Origin: Drechmeria coniospora
Lineage: Eukaryota; Ascomycota; Sordariomycetes; Hypocreales; Ophiocordycipitaceae
Length of the DNA stretch: 64,000 nt
Assembly (NCBI RefSeq): GCF_001625195.1
Contig: NC_054391.1
Span: 5,653,157 to 5,717,156, forward strand
Direction: 5' to 3'
Shown: positions 42,555-52,948 of the stretch, piece after piece
How positions within the stretch are numbered: the stretch's first letter is position 1
How the letters are laid out: each line of letters opens with the position of its first letter
Notes under the pieces: generated by a model
The model's input: the letters and a program-made list of their open reading frames with translations, nothing else
Told to the model about the DNA's origin: nothing
The model's database searches: none
Position numbers and translations under genes: made by a program

Positions 42555-44087
42555 ATGGTGCGTCCGCGTCTGCAGATTTCTAGTCTCGTCGAAAATACCG
42601 CTGACAGCCAATGGATTTCCTGCACAGCCTTCCCCCAAACCTCGCACGAAGCGCAAACGCCGTGAACCGGCCCACGCGTCTGGGGAGCCGCCGGACGTGT
42701 CGCAGAGCCAGGACACCGCTCGCCATGTCCAAGAGAAGCTTGTGAAGAAGAAGAAGGTTCCGAGCGGACGGATGGCGAAGACGGCGAAGACGGCGAAGCA
42801 GTCGAGCGCAAATACCACCCTTTCCCCTCCCGTGCGGCAGCGAACCAGCCGCGCTCGCAAGCCGGCGGGTGCTGCCCAGGAGGACGAATCGCTACCCGCA
42901 GAGGCGTCGAGGAAACGGAGCGGACGCTCGTTGCGGGACCGCTCCGGAGAGGAAGAGAGGTCGTCTCGAGACGAAGAGGCCGTGCGGCCGACGCAATCTC
43001 GCCATCGTGCGCGACCCGAGCTGCCAGTGCCGCCGCCATCATCCCGCGCGCAGAACAAAGACAGCGAGGCAACGAGTGCTGGCCAGAGACGGAAGCGAGG
43101 AGAAGAAGGCCAGGACGAAGATGAGGGCGAATCCTCGAAACGGCCGAGGCGGCGGCGGCGGCAGCACGACGAATCCCCTCCGTCACCGTCGCCACCGCCG
43201 ATGCCCTACCCCCACGTCGTCCCCCACACCCGCCGCGTCCGGCAGGCAACCATTTCCGCCAAGTGGTCTCCCCTCTCCGGCCCATCCCTTGCCGCCATCT
43301 CGGCCCTCTTGCATCTCGCCCACCGGCCAATCCTCCAGCGGCTGTCCACCACCCACCAGCGAGAGGCCCATGCGTCGGCCGCCCTCGGCCTCATCGCCAA
43401 CCGAATCGCCAGCAAGGTCGACCGCGGCCTTCCCTTCCCACCCGCCTCCATGCCCGCGCCCCTTCTTCCGGCCATTCGCGGTCGGCCGCAGCAGCAGAAG
43501 CAACAAAGACAAGCGACGGATGGGGGTCGTGAATCCGAACTCGACTTCGAGGCCGTCTTGAACGCCAAGGCCCATCTCGAGCGCCAGCTGGAACCGACCA
43601 GCCATGCCGTCGAGGTCCTGCGGCAGGAAAAGGACAGGATCGAGAAGGAGTTGGAACGGGACTACGAGACGCTGAGGGCTCTCGAGACGGGTGCGAGGGC
43701 CCAGGTGAGGGAGAAGAGGCGTTCCCTGAAGAAGGCACACGCGCTGGCGCCGGAGGAGGAGCCCGAGCCGAAGCCAGGCGAGGAAGACGCCATCTTCACC
43801 TTTGACAAGGCCATTTCCGCCGCGGCGGGTCACGTCTTCACGGTAACAACTACTTTGCCTGCCCTGCATGACTGATGCTCACATGCCGTTCGCTCTAGGA
43901 TCTCGATGACGACGATGACCTTTTTCCGCTTGCCCTCCAGCTCAGCGGCCACGTCGACAGCATGCGCTCCAACCTCGGTCAGGCAGAGGGTATCCTGCCA
44001 AAGTTGGATCGGAGCCGTGCCGCCCTGCAGGCCGTGCTGCTTCACCACTTGGATAGGGCGCAATACGAAAGCGTCGTGCTCACATGA
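42555..44087 (+). CDS. fta7: Inner-kinetochore protein CENP-Q (Fta7/Okp1)
   Basis: COMA-complex subunit of the centromere-associated network. The body is exon 42628-43842 and the last exon 43899-44087 (donor GTAACA, acceptor TCTAG). The N-terminal half is basic, disordered and rich in Arg, Lys, Ser and Glu, with poly-Arg patches. The conserved part begins at HTRRVRQATISAKWSPLSG and continues through a long coiled coil (about residues 300-400) to the acidic DLDDDDDLFPLALQLSGH segment. The start is unsettled. A start-codon-only exon at 42555-42557, spliced over 70 bases (donor GTGCGT, GCTGAC branch, CACAG acceptor), gives MPSPKPRTKRKRR and 468 residues. Without that intron, an in-frame ATG at 42484 would be used. 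Family assignment is good. Confidence 0.8.
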
Positions 44088-44885
44088 GCTAGCCAATCCG
44101 CTTATTTTTGTTTTCCAGGTAGGCATGCAAACCAACCGGTGTACATGTATCGGATGCCTTTTGTGCCTGCATCGCGACGGCAGCAGCGAGGGCCTGTGAT
44201 CCTGGATACAAGACCCTCATCGCGTTGGATCATCTCAAGCGGGCATCACGGCACGTTGCCCGAGTTCACGAATAGATAGACGACTACGTAATGACTGAAT
44301 GACCATGCAAATCACGTTACAGCATCGCGCTACAATATCACTCTACACTTGGCGGTCATTCAAATCACATGCGGCATCCAGCATCGCGGCACGCGGGCGT
44401 CAAGCATGGAGAAAGGACATTGGCATTGACAAGAGTTCGCTCTGCGTCCTTGCAAAGCACACAACAATCCAAGACCAAGAGTAATCTCCGTGCTTGACAC
44501 GTGCTTTCCAAGATGAAAGCCGTACAAGGGTTCCAGGGAAATACAAAAGAATGAAACGAGAAGGAAGGAAAGTGTCACATCAAGCGAGGCTGGTCCCAAA
44601 TGTCCAACGACTGCCGAAAGGGGGCGGGACGATGGCCATCCGGGATAGCTGAAGTTCGAGCCCGTTTCCATCTTGCGGAGATGGAGAAGACGGTGAGGGC
44701 ATCGAGCAATTCGGCGAATGACGAAATCGTCGCACAGGTTGAAATGGTGTACGAACGGATGGCCAAAATGTACCAGAAGAAACAAGATCCATGTAGGCCA
44801 GCCCGCATGGCGTCGGCTGCCTACCTGCGGCGGCGACAGTCTTGTCAACAGCAGGCTGCTTGGCCTTTTCCAGATTTCAACATGC
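44088..44885. other. Convergent 3' region of CENP-Q and the repeat protein gene
   Basis: No recognised gene. A long minus-strand open frame passes through, but it runs in a different frame from the repeat protein and is an extension of the repeat-driven openness there. Confidence 0.4.
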
Positions 44886-46469
44886 CTAGTCCGAACCGGT
44901 GGCGAATTTCGCAGGCCCAGAGTGACTGCGTTTCGCACATCGACGTCGGGTGGGGAGGCCAGAGGGACGAGCCGAGCCGGGATGGGTGCCGTTGCGTCCG
45001 GCAGGATAGTAGGTGCTGTTGTATCCGCTCGGGAAAGGGCCAGCAGGGGAGGGGGGGCCCTCGGGACTACCATTGCCACTTTCGTCGCCGATTTCATTGT
45101 CAGTCTCGAAGCCACCTTTGTTGCCGCTTGTATTGTCAGCTTCGGGGCCACCTTGGCTGCCTGTTTCTTGGTTGCCATTTGTATAGCCATTTTCATTGCT
45201 GCCTTGCCCGCCGAGATTGTTGTCAGCTTCGAAGCCACTTTTCTTGCCGCCATCGGCCGGGTTGGGGCTGGGGCAGGCGGTAACGTAGACGGTGGAAGCG
45301 GGAAGGGTGACGGTAACTGTCGAGGGAGGCGGGCACTGGCCGTCACAACCCTGGGGACTACCGCCCTTGGGCCTACCGCCGATGGGAATGCCGCCGTCGG
45401 GGTTGCCGCCGTTGGGGTTGCCGCCGTTGGGAATGCCGCCGTCGGTATTGCTACCGTCGGGATTGCCGCCGTCGGGGTTGCCGACGTCGGGCCTGCCGCC
45501 ATTGGGTCTGCCGCCGATGGGAATGCCGCCGTCGGGGTTACCACCGTTGGGGTTGCCGCCGTTGGGAATGCCGCCGTCGGTATTGCTACCGTCGGGGTTG
45601 CCGCCGTCGGGCCTGCCGCCATTGGGCCTGCCGCCGATGGGAATGCCGCCGTCGGGGTTACCACCGTTGGGGTTGCCGCCGTTGGGAATGCCGCCGTCGG
45701 GGTTTCCACCGTCGGGGTTGCCGCCGTCGGGCCTGCCGCTGTCAGGGATCAGATAAGGACGAGCGACGGTACGGGTAGCGTACGAGGTCCTCGTCCGCGT
45801 CGTCGTCGACTCGTCGCTGCTCTGAGGTGTTGGTCGAGGTGGAGGAAAAGGACGGCCATGCTTGTTGCCGATGACGGCTGTCGTGACAGAGGCCCGAGTA
45901 CCCGAGCCGAGGGTGTAGGACAGCGTCCTGGGAGTGTCGTCGGTGGTGGCCGGTGTCTCGGGAACGATCGGCGGGTTCTCGGGGCCAAGGGTCGGGGACG
46001 AGGCGTTGACAACTGGTGTAAGCGAGTGGTCCGAGGAGATGCTACTCTCGATGCGAGAGGCGTCCGTGACGGGGCAGACGGTCGTGGACAGCGCATAGAC
46101 ACTGGTGACGAAGTGAAGCGCCTTCTCCGATTCTGGGAGGGAATCGATGACCGACTTCTGGGCGGGGCAGTTGGTGACGGAGGGAGCGCAGCTGACGACA
46201 CTGTACACCTTGGTCGCCAGGACGGTCAACGTCGTCTGACCGGCACCCGGAGTCGTTTCACCGGCACTCGTAGTCGGCTCACCGGCACCCAAAGCCGTCT
46301 CATTGGCACCCAAAGCCGTCTCACTGGCACCCAGCGCCGTCTCACCAGCACCCAACGCCGACTCACCGGCACCCGAAAGCGTCATGTTGGTACGAGAAAA
46401 GTACTGGTGTCGGGGCACGGAGGCCGTGACGGCAGCGGCGAGCATGCCTAGCGTGGCAATAGACTTCAT
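44886..46469 (-). CDS. Secreted adhesin-like repeat protein
   Basis: Predicted surface or secreted protein of unknown partner, 527 residues in one exon. The chosen ATG at 46469 gives the signal peptide MKSIATLGMLAAAVTASV. Seven degenerate 7-residue repeats (GAGETAL type) span about 33-81. A four-Cys region with SVVSCAPSVTNCP and TTVCPV follows. About 245-370 is a Gly/Pro/Asn/Asp repeat of 5-residue units (NPDGG, IPNGG, RPNGG) nested in 40-45-residue units. Then comes STVTVTLPASTVYVTACP, a motif common in fungal wall mannoproteins and adhesins, and a Gly/Asn-rich tail. No GPI tail is visible, so the 3' end may be incomplete. Because repeat units are multiples of three, other frames are also open; the signal peptide decides the strand. 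Confidence 0.7.
   Translation of the reverse strand: MKSIATLGMLAAAVTASVPRHQYFSRTNMTLSGAGESALGAGETALGASETALGANETALGAGEPTTSAGETTPGAGQTTLTVLATKVYSVVSCAPSVTNCPAQKSVIDSLPESEKALHFVTSVYALSTTVCPVTDASRIESSISSDHSLTPVVNASSPTLGPENPPIVPETPATTDDTPRTLSYTLGSGTRASVTTAVIGNKHGRPFPPPRPTPQSSDESTTTRTRTSYATRTVARPYLIPDSGRPDGGNPDGGNPDGGIPNGGNPNGGNPDGGIPIGGRPNGGRPDGGNPDGSNTDGGIPNGGNPNGGNPDGGIPIGGRPNGGRPDVGNPDGGNPDGSNTDGGIPNGGNPNGGNPDGGIPIGGRPKGGSPQGCDGQCPPPSTVTVTLPASTVYVTACPSPNPADGGKKSGFEADNNLGGQGSNENGYTNGNQETGSQGGPEADNTSGNKGGFETDNEIGDESGNGSPEGPPSPAGPFPSGYNSTYYPAGRNGTHPGSARPSGLPTRRRCAKRSHSGPAKFATGSD
45379..45740. repeat. Nested 15-base/120-135-base coding repeat
   Basis: A 15-base unit encoding xPxGG is arranged in larger copies: a marker word GATGGGAATG recurs at 45381, 45516 and 45636, spaced 135 and 120 bases, a difference of exactly one 15-base unit. 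Confidence 0.9.
46265..46385. repeat. 21-base coding repeat in the adhesin-like gene
   Basis: Tandem 21-base copies with CGGCACCC at the core encode the GAGETAL-type 7-residue repeats near the mature N-terminus. Confidence 0.85.
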
Positions 46470-49400
46470 GATTGCGGTGTTTTCGTCGTCGTCGAGATGA
46501 CCACTCCTGGCGTCGTAGCAATTCTCGAGATGACTCTTGGTCTCGTCGACGAGCTCACGCACGTCGGCAAGGGAACGGGAGTGGAGGACCGCAGCCTGCT
46601 TCGCGTCTACCTGGAAACGAGCTGACGGGTGCGTGCGTGAGCAAGGGAAGCAAGTGGTGGAGAGCAAGATGGCACTCACAGTTGCACTGTCGAATGAATG
46701 AAAAGAGTCGTCAAGACTTGGTCGACCGAAAGGAGTGAAGGCCGAAGAAGGAAGCCGCGTAGGATAAGGCGCAAGTGGGAAAAGACAACGAAGAAGCGTG
46801 AGAGAGATGGACGAGAAGTAGAGGGCCGGAGAGGCGGTCGGTCGCTTGTTTATCAGTTCAGAGGTAAACGAGATGGAGGGGTGCCAATCTCGACACGCCG
46901 ATGCTCATCTTTTCCCTCCGGCCCTTGGCCGAGTCGGATGGTCGGACGGGCGGCATGGTCATGGTCGCTGGTGGGGTACGGGCGGCGGATGCTTGGATGC
47001 TTGGACGTCGTGCGGTGTGGTGTGGTGCGTGCTCGGTGTGCTGGATGCCGTGTGATGATGCGGTGGGAAGCAGGAGCAAGACAACGAACGATTCATGCGT
47101 GCTCCGGCAGCAAGGTCCAGGATCGTCCTGACGTACGGCAAACGATGACAGGCCAGCACGGATCCGACGCAACGGCGGGCATCGTCACGCAGGGGTGGAT
47201 GGGAGAGGATAGTGGAGAGGGGGCGGGGGAGGGGGGGTCGTGAGGGACGAGAGTCGTGTGCGAGGCGGTGCGTGCCATGCACCAACCACTGTGTTGACTA
47301 AGCGTGGCAGTAGTCGTTGGTGGTGATCTCCAGCCACGATGCGTGCACCTCGAGGCAGCGTAGTGGGTGGCACGGTTTGTTCCGGAAGTGCCGTCGTTGG
47401 TAAGCGACGTCACTGCTGTTACTGCAGCAAAGTAATACTGTACAGTACTCCGTACTTGCATATGCTGTAGGCGTTAGTACTGTTGGTGCCTGGAAGTGCT
47501 GTTACCCACACGCTGCACTAGGAGGCTAGCATGCAGGAACCCGGTCAAGGTGAGACGAGCCGTCGGCTTGCCGTTCCATCCCGGATGGTAGTAGCGTCGC
47601 CGCTCTCCCGCGATGCACCCGCTTGGATCTACCCCTTATTCCCAAGTAAGTACTCAAGTACGACTAAGTACTTACGGGTCGCATACTGTACTTTGCATGG
47701 CACAGCAGACGGTGAGTAATAGTTCGTACCCGAGCGTGTACCACTACCAAGTATGCGTCCGTGCACGAGGGATATCGTCGTTTCAGGGTGCAGTAGTACT
47801 TGCATGCGCACATGCACGCGTTAGTGTATACATGCACATGCATACCTACGCACGACTACGAGCGAGTACAGTTCACCTGCATGCAAGTGCACCTACACGC
47901 AGGCACATGTACTCCGTACAACGTTACAAGCATACTAGGTACCTAGTACCTAGTAGGTAGTAGGATTACTCGGATAACTCGCCCGGCTACGTAACACCTA
48001 CTTGCAACTTGCATGGATTACCAAGGTTCTTGTACACCCTGCTTGTAGCATCTACTGTACTATTAATAAGTACGGAGTACCTAGTAGACTATTTCCTAGT
48101 ACTCACTGCAAGTATTAGCACAATAGTGCCCTGATGCCCAAGCACGAATACGTGCACGGGCAGAGTACGGAGTATAGGTAGGCAGTTGAATTTGTAGGTT
48201 GATTGTGGGCTTTGCTCTCGCTCAGGGCCGCTCAAGCCTACTGTATGTACTCGAGGTGCGCCCGTAATTTCCTTCAAATTCGCGTCTCAGGTGCCGCCAG
48301 CTCGGTAGCCAACAATGGCCCTCGCCCGTGCTTCAGGTCTGCGGTCCCTTGCTTGCCATGGCACATTGATGGGCTCATCCGCTCATCTCTACTGCCCTCC
48401 CCCATGGTACTCCCCAGCCTCGATCTATCGATCCGTCGTCATTCTAGTCGTCGGTCCGCGTCGTTGCTGTCATTTGCCGTCATTTGCCGTCCCGATGTGA
48501 TTGGGGAGAAACTGGGCACAAGTGAGTCAGCGAGTTCATCTAAATAAGCAAGTAGCTGCAGTTGACTACGTGCTTGTAGATGCAGGTAGTTGAGCAAGTA
48601 AGTAAATGAGCAGATCGGAGAGTGCGCACCTAAGCGGGCGAGTAAGCGAGTAAGTGAGCGAGTGATGGACCGTCGGTACTCAAAAATGCTCATGCGGTGA
48701 CGACAAAGAATGAATTCGCTGTTTCATCGATTCCGTCATCAACATGCAACTGCCGTGCGTACGACAGCGTGCACTAGGCACTAACAATATCATTGCAGGT
48801 CTACTTACACCTAAATATGGCGCCCGCATATTCATGTACCCTGCACTCTCCACTCGCACATTATAGTATACTTATCTGCTCTTCGGGCGCCGCACGGCGG
48901 GCGGGAGTGGAAGACGAGATTACATGTACTTTGTAGGTGGACTCGGTAATTTCTCCGTACTCCGAACTTACTGTCGCAATGTATTTTCCTCAGTGTGGTA
49001 CAATACGGGGTCCACCCACAATATACTGTACCTTCAGCACACCTACAGCACACCTTCAGCATACCCATAGTACACCTACCTGCAAGTACCCCGTATTAGT
49101 CTAGATGACAGTGCTGATATGCTAGTACTTCACCTGCCTCTGCAACCGCGAACCCGTCCATTCGCCGAATTGCTGGGATTGTGAAACCGCCACGCTGCCC
49201 AATGCCAGCGCAGGAGTACATGGACAGGTACTTGCGCACTGTTTCGCCCCAAGAGAACCGTCGTTCCGCCTTCACCACCATGCCCGTGATGCGTGATGCG
49301 GCAGATAGCAATCGACATCCAGGTGCCTGCTCGCCGTTTCACCCTCACCGCGTGCTGTCACGGACCGGTTGATGACGCGTGCGACCCGTGCTTCCATTCG

Positions 49401-50113
49401 CACCGACACTTCGCACCCATCAACCTTGGATGCCTGCGGAGTCGTGTCAACTCTGGCCGACACCTTGAAGCACTCGCTGCATGCTGCCTCCGATGCCCTT
49501 GCCGCCTCGTCCACACGCCGCGACGGCTGCGAACAGCATGCGTTCCACCGACTACCGTGCCCTCCGTGCGTCCATCTCGACGAGCCCCTGTTGATCCATC
49601 GGATAATACGGAGTACACCCGATAGGTATTGTGCGTCCATGTACGGAGTACTCCGTAACTGCAGCCCGCCTGTTCGGTCGCCAGGCTGTCCATCGATGCC
49701 TTCAAGTGCCCCTGTCGCCCTTCACCTGCCATCCCTGCCGTCGAGTGAGACTTGAAACAGGCAATGCACAAGCCCTGTCCGGGCATTTCGTCTTCATCAC
49801 ATCCCGACGAAAATCCTGTCAGCCGCCGATCACCCCTTCATGTTTGTCGAGGGGAACCTGTTTCGCTCGTGGGGGGACCGTGGGGCCATGTTGTTGGAAA
49901 ATTCTTCTTCGCCCTGTAATCTCTGCTGCGTCGTCGAAACTCGGCAAAATCGTGCAATGGTACGCGCCCGTGTCCGTGATGCCATCCGCAACGCGCCCCT
50001 TCACGTTGCAGCACTGTCATGCATGCATGCGCGCGCGAGAGATGGTGTCGTCGATGTGCCCGGTCGCATGAGCCCGGTTGGCAGCCATTGGCAAGCCGCA
50101 TCTGAGCTCGGTA
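46470..50113. other. 3.6 kb gene-free region with TAC islands
   Basis: Upstream of the adhesin-like gene and downstream of RTP1. TAC words are dense at about 47430-48180 (including CATGCAAGTAC runs), 48940-49110 and 49600-49660. Imperfect GAGTAAGC/GAGTAAGT repeats lie around 48590-48665. Frames at 49130-49790 overlap on both strands and look like chance. No gene is recognised. Confidence 0.5.
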
Positions 50114-52948
50114 TTATTCCACCTCCTCGATCCGGGGTCGAGGGCGGTCCGACGCATCGACGACGGCCCCCTCAAGGTTGAGCTGCAGCCCGGCGAGTCG
50201 TCCGAGGCTCGGCAAAGTCCTCTCGCCTTGGCTCGGTAGCATGCTCGAGAGCCGCCAGTGTTCGAGGCTCTCGGCAACGTCGTGAGCGTGCTGCTGCACG
50301 AGTCCATCGTTGTCCGTCTGCGCCACGTACGCCAGCGTTTGTTGTATCTCCGTCCGGCTCGAGCTCGTCAGGCCGAAACCGAGAGACTGCTTCGATTCTT
50401 TCGCCTCGTCGAGGGCCCGAACGAAGCTCATCACTGCCATCACCGCCGCGCGGCGGAGAATACCAAACTCCAACTCTGGCTCGAGGGTGAGGATGTTGGC
50501 ACAGAGATCCACGCCGTCCGAGGCCAGCGTCGGCCCGATCCCGCCAATGTTCGTCTCGAGAGCAACGCCAAATATCGAGAGCGACGACGTTCGCATCCGG
50601 ACATCCTCACTTCCTCGCTTGCTCTCCCATCCTTGGATGATGCGAGCCAGTATGTCGTTGTTGGTCCTTTCTTCAGCCGTCAGTTCGCCCAAATCCACCG
50701 CCTCGTTGTCGTTCTCGTCGGCCTCCTCACCCTGCGCCATCTTCATGTTGCGCAGCCTCTCCTCCCTGTCCTTCCTCGCCAGCGTCTTCGGACGGTATCC
50801 CCGCCGCCCCGCAATCGACAGCAGAGTCTCGCAGACTTGCTCTGCCATCTGGCCGGTAAAGGTCGCGCCAAGACGCTCAATCACCCGCACCAAGGCCTCG
50901 CCAAATCGTAGCCGAATGTCCGTCGACGACTTTTCCTGGGCGTCGAGGTAGTTGTCAAGCAGCTCCCGTATCGTCGATCTGGGGTGTTTGTTGGCGAGCT
51001 GCGTGAATACCTTCATCACCCGGAAATTGATGTAGTCTTCGTTTTCCTTGAGCATGGAAGACATCAGGACCGTGACGGCGGTGATGTCCAGTATGGAACT
51101 TTCCGACACGATCAGGCCCGATAATAGATTCAGCCCTTCCGACACCACCGGTGGTGGGTTGTCGCTCTGCCCTGTGATGTAGCTCATCGCCAGATTGTAC
51201 GTTTTCCGATCCTCCACCTGCCGAGCGCTCGGCGCCGACGGCAAAGACCCATCCATGTCTTCCATTTCGTCAATGTTCCTCAGAAGCATTCGCAGGTTCT
51301 TGGCCGTCGTCGAAATCTCACGCTGAGGCATCCGCGCTATCCTCGCAAGACCTTCCTCGATGGATTTGAGCTCACCTGGCTTGATGCTGGACCTCCGGAA
51401 GTTGGGCGCCGTGATGACGAGGTGCAAAAGACTAAGAACGACTGCGGTGAGGTCGTCTCCGAGGCACAATCGCCCATCCGTCGTCAGAACGCGGCAAATG
51501 ACCGTCAGGAGCTGGTCAAAGCGACTGACCAGATCCTCGGGGATCTTGTCCATGAATTGCTGCAACACTTTTGCCTCGATGAAATCCCGCTCGAGGCCCT
51601 TGTCGTCTGTTTCTTCGTATGTCACCTGAACATGCCCACCCTCCGCCTTCTCGGCACTTTCCAGCCTTCGACCGAGAAGGTGGACGAAAACGGTGGAAAT
51701 GTCTTCGCTCGAACAAGCTGTCTTGATGGTCGTCACAAACGTCGCCGCCTTCTCATCGATGTCGGCGAAATTGTCACCGTGCGGCGATGCAAACGCTCGG
51801 GGTGCGACCGCTGCGATCCCCTCTTCATCGTGAAGCTGGTACCGCCACATCGGCCTCCGTGGGTCGGTAGAACCAGCGCAGGTGATGTTGTGCACGATGG
51901 GCAGCATTTCATCCAAGCTGCTGAACAATCTTAGGTATGTCTGCACAAGAGTGCGCGCTGGGTCGCAGAACCGCCGTTCGATTGCTGGCGGGAGACCTTT
52001 CCAGGCTGATAGGCACCAAAGCTGCAGGATGACGGGGCTGAGCACTCTCTTGCACAACCCTGGCGACGGGTTGGAGAGTATGAGGACTTTCAAGCGGTTT
52101 AGGGATTTCTCACAAGACGAAGCCGGAACAAGTATTCCATCTCGAGTTAGGTCAATCAGGCCTTCCGCGCCGGCCACCGCTTCTGCTCCGATATGCCTGT
52201 CTACCGCCCAGAGAGAGGGGTTGACGTCTTCGAGAAGTGGCTGGACAAAGACTTGCCACCCTGGTGCCCCTGTCCGATGTGCGTACAATCATCAGCATTG
52301 TGGCCCAAGTTGTGCGGGTGCTATTCTCTCGTGAGGGCATACCGGGAGCGCCGAATCGCCTCTTTCCGAGTATTCCAAAGCCAACTATTTGCGCCGCCGT
52401 CCTGCCAAGATCTGGTCCTGCTTCGCCGTCGATCAAGCTGAACATCTGTTCGGAGATGCCGCTGTACCAGGCCTCGGGCAAGATCCCTGCCGGGACCGAG
52501 GACAGAAGCTTCGTAGCCACGGCCACTGCCTCTTGCGTAATGCCGGCACCTTTATTCTGCCGTTGGCTTGCTTCCACTACGGTTGCATTATTACTGGGGT
52601 GGACGGAGAAGACAAACTCCAATGTCCCGCGAACACCGTCGGCCCTGAGCGGGAGAAGGGTAAGGGTTTTCAGGAGGGGCTCTCGTAACCATGGCGGAAG
52701 GGCATTTGGCTTAATTAACGAGTTCAACGTAGATAGCAGAGTCCATGTGTCCGTGCTGGCGGCTGGTTAGCCTCGTATTGCCATGGCCCGTTGGAGCGAA
52801 CATGCCTTGCGATGAGGCTGTCATATTCCTTCAGTCGTGCCTTTTGGCTTCCCGGGTCCAGTGACGGATCAAAGGCATTCTTTGCAGCTTCAACGATGGC
52901 TTCTACTACCCTCGGAGGCGAAGTCTTTGATCTCGACGATTCAGCCAT
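50114..52948 (-). CDS. RTP1: RTP1/TANGO6-like RNA polymerase II assembly and import factor
   Basis: HEAT-repeat-like protein; yeast Rtp1 helps bring RNA polymerase II subunits into the nucleus. Minus-strand exons 52948-52806, 52755-52343 and 52269-50114 give 903 residues. The Rtp1 C-terminal blocks are clear: LNLLSGLIVSESSILDI, then FTQLANKHPRSTIRELL and RLRFGEALVRVIERLG, followed near the C-terminus by ILRRAAVMAVMSF. The first junction only joins in phase with a GC-AG intron (AG before GCATGT, GCTAAC branch, GCCAG acceptor; 50 bases), producing a TDTWTLLSTLNSLIKP segment. The second intron is canonical (GTATGC to GACAG). The family is recognised with good confidence; the molecular role is from yeast. 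Confidence 0.87.

Noticed and set aside
44718..46451. 577-codon plus-strand frame across the repeat protein gene
   Set aside because: Repeat units of 15 and 21 bases keep several frames open. Only the minus-strand frame used has a signal peptide and wall-protein motifs.
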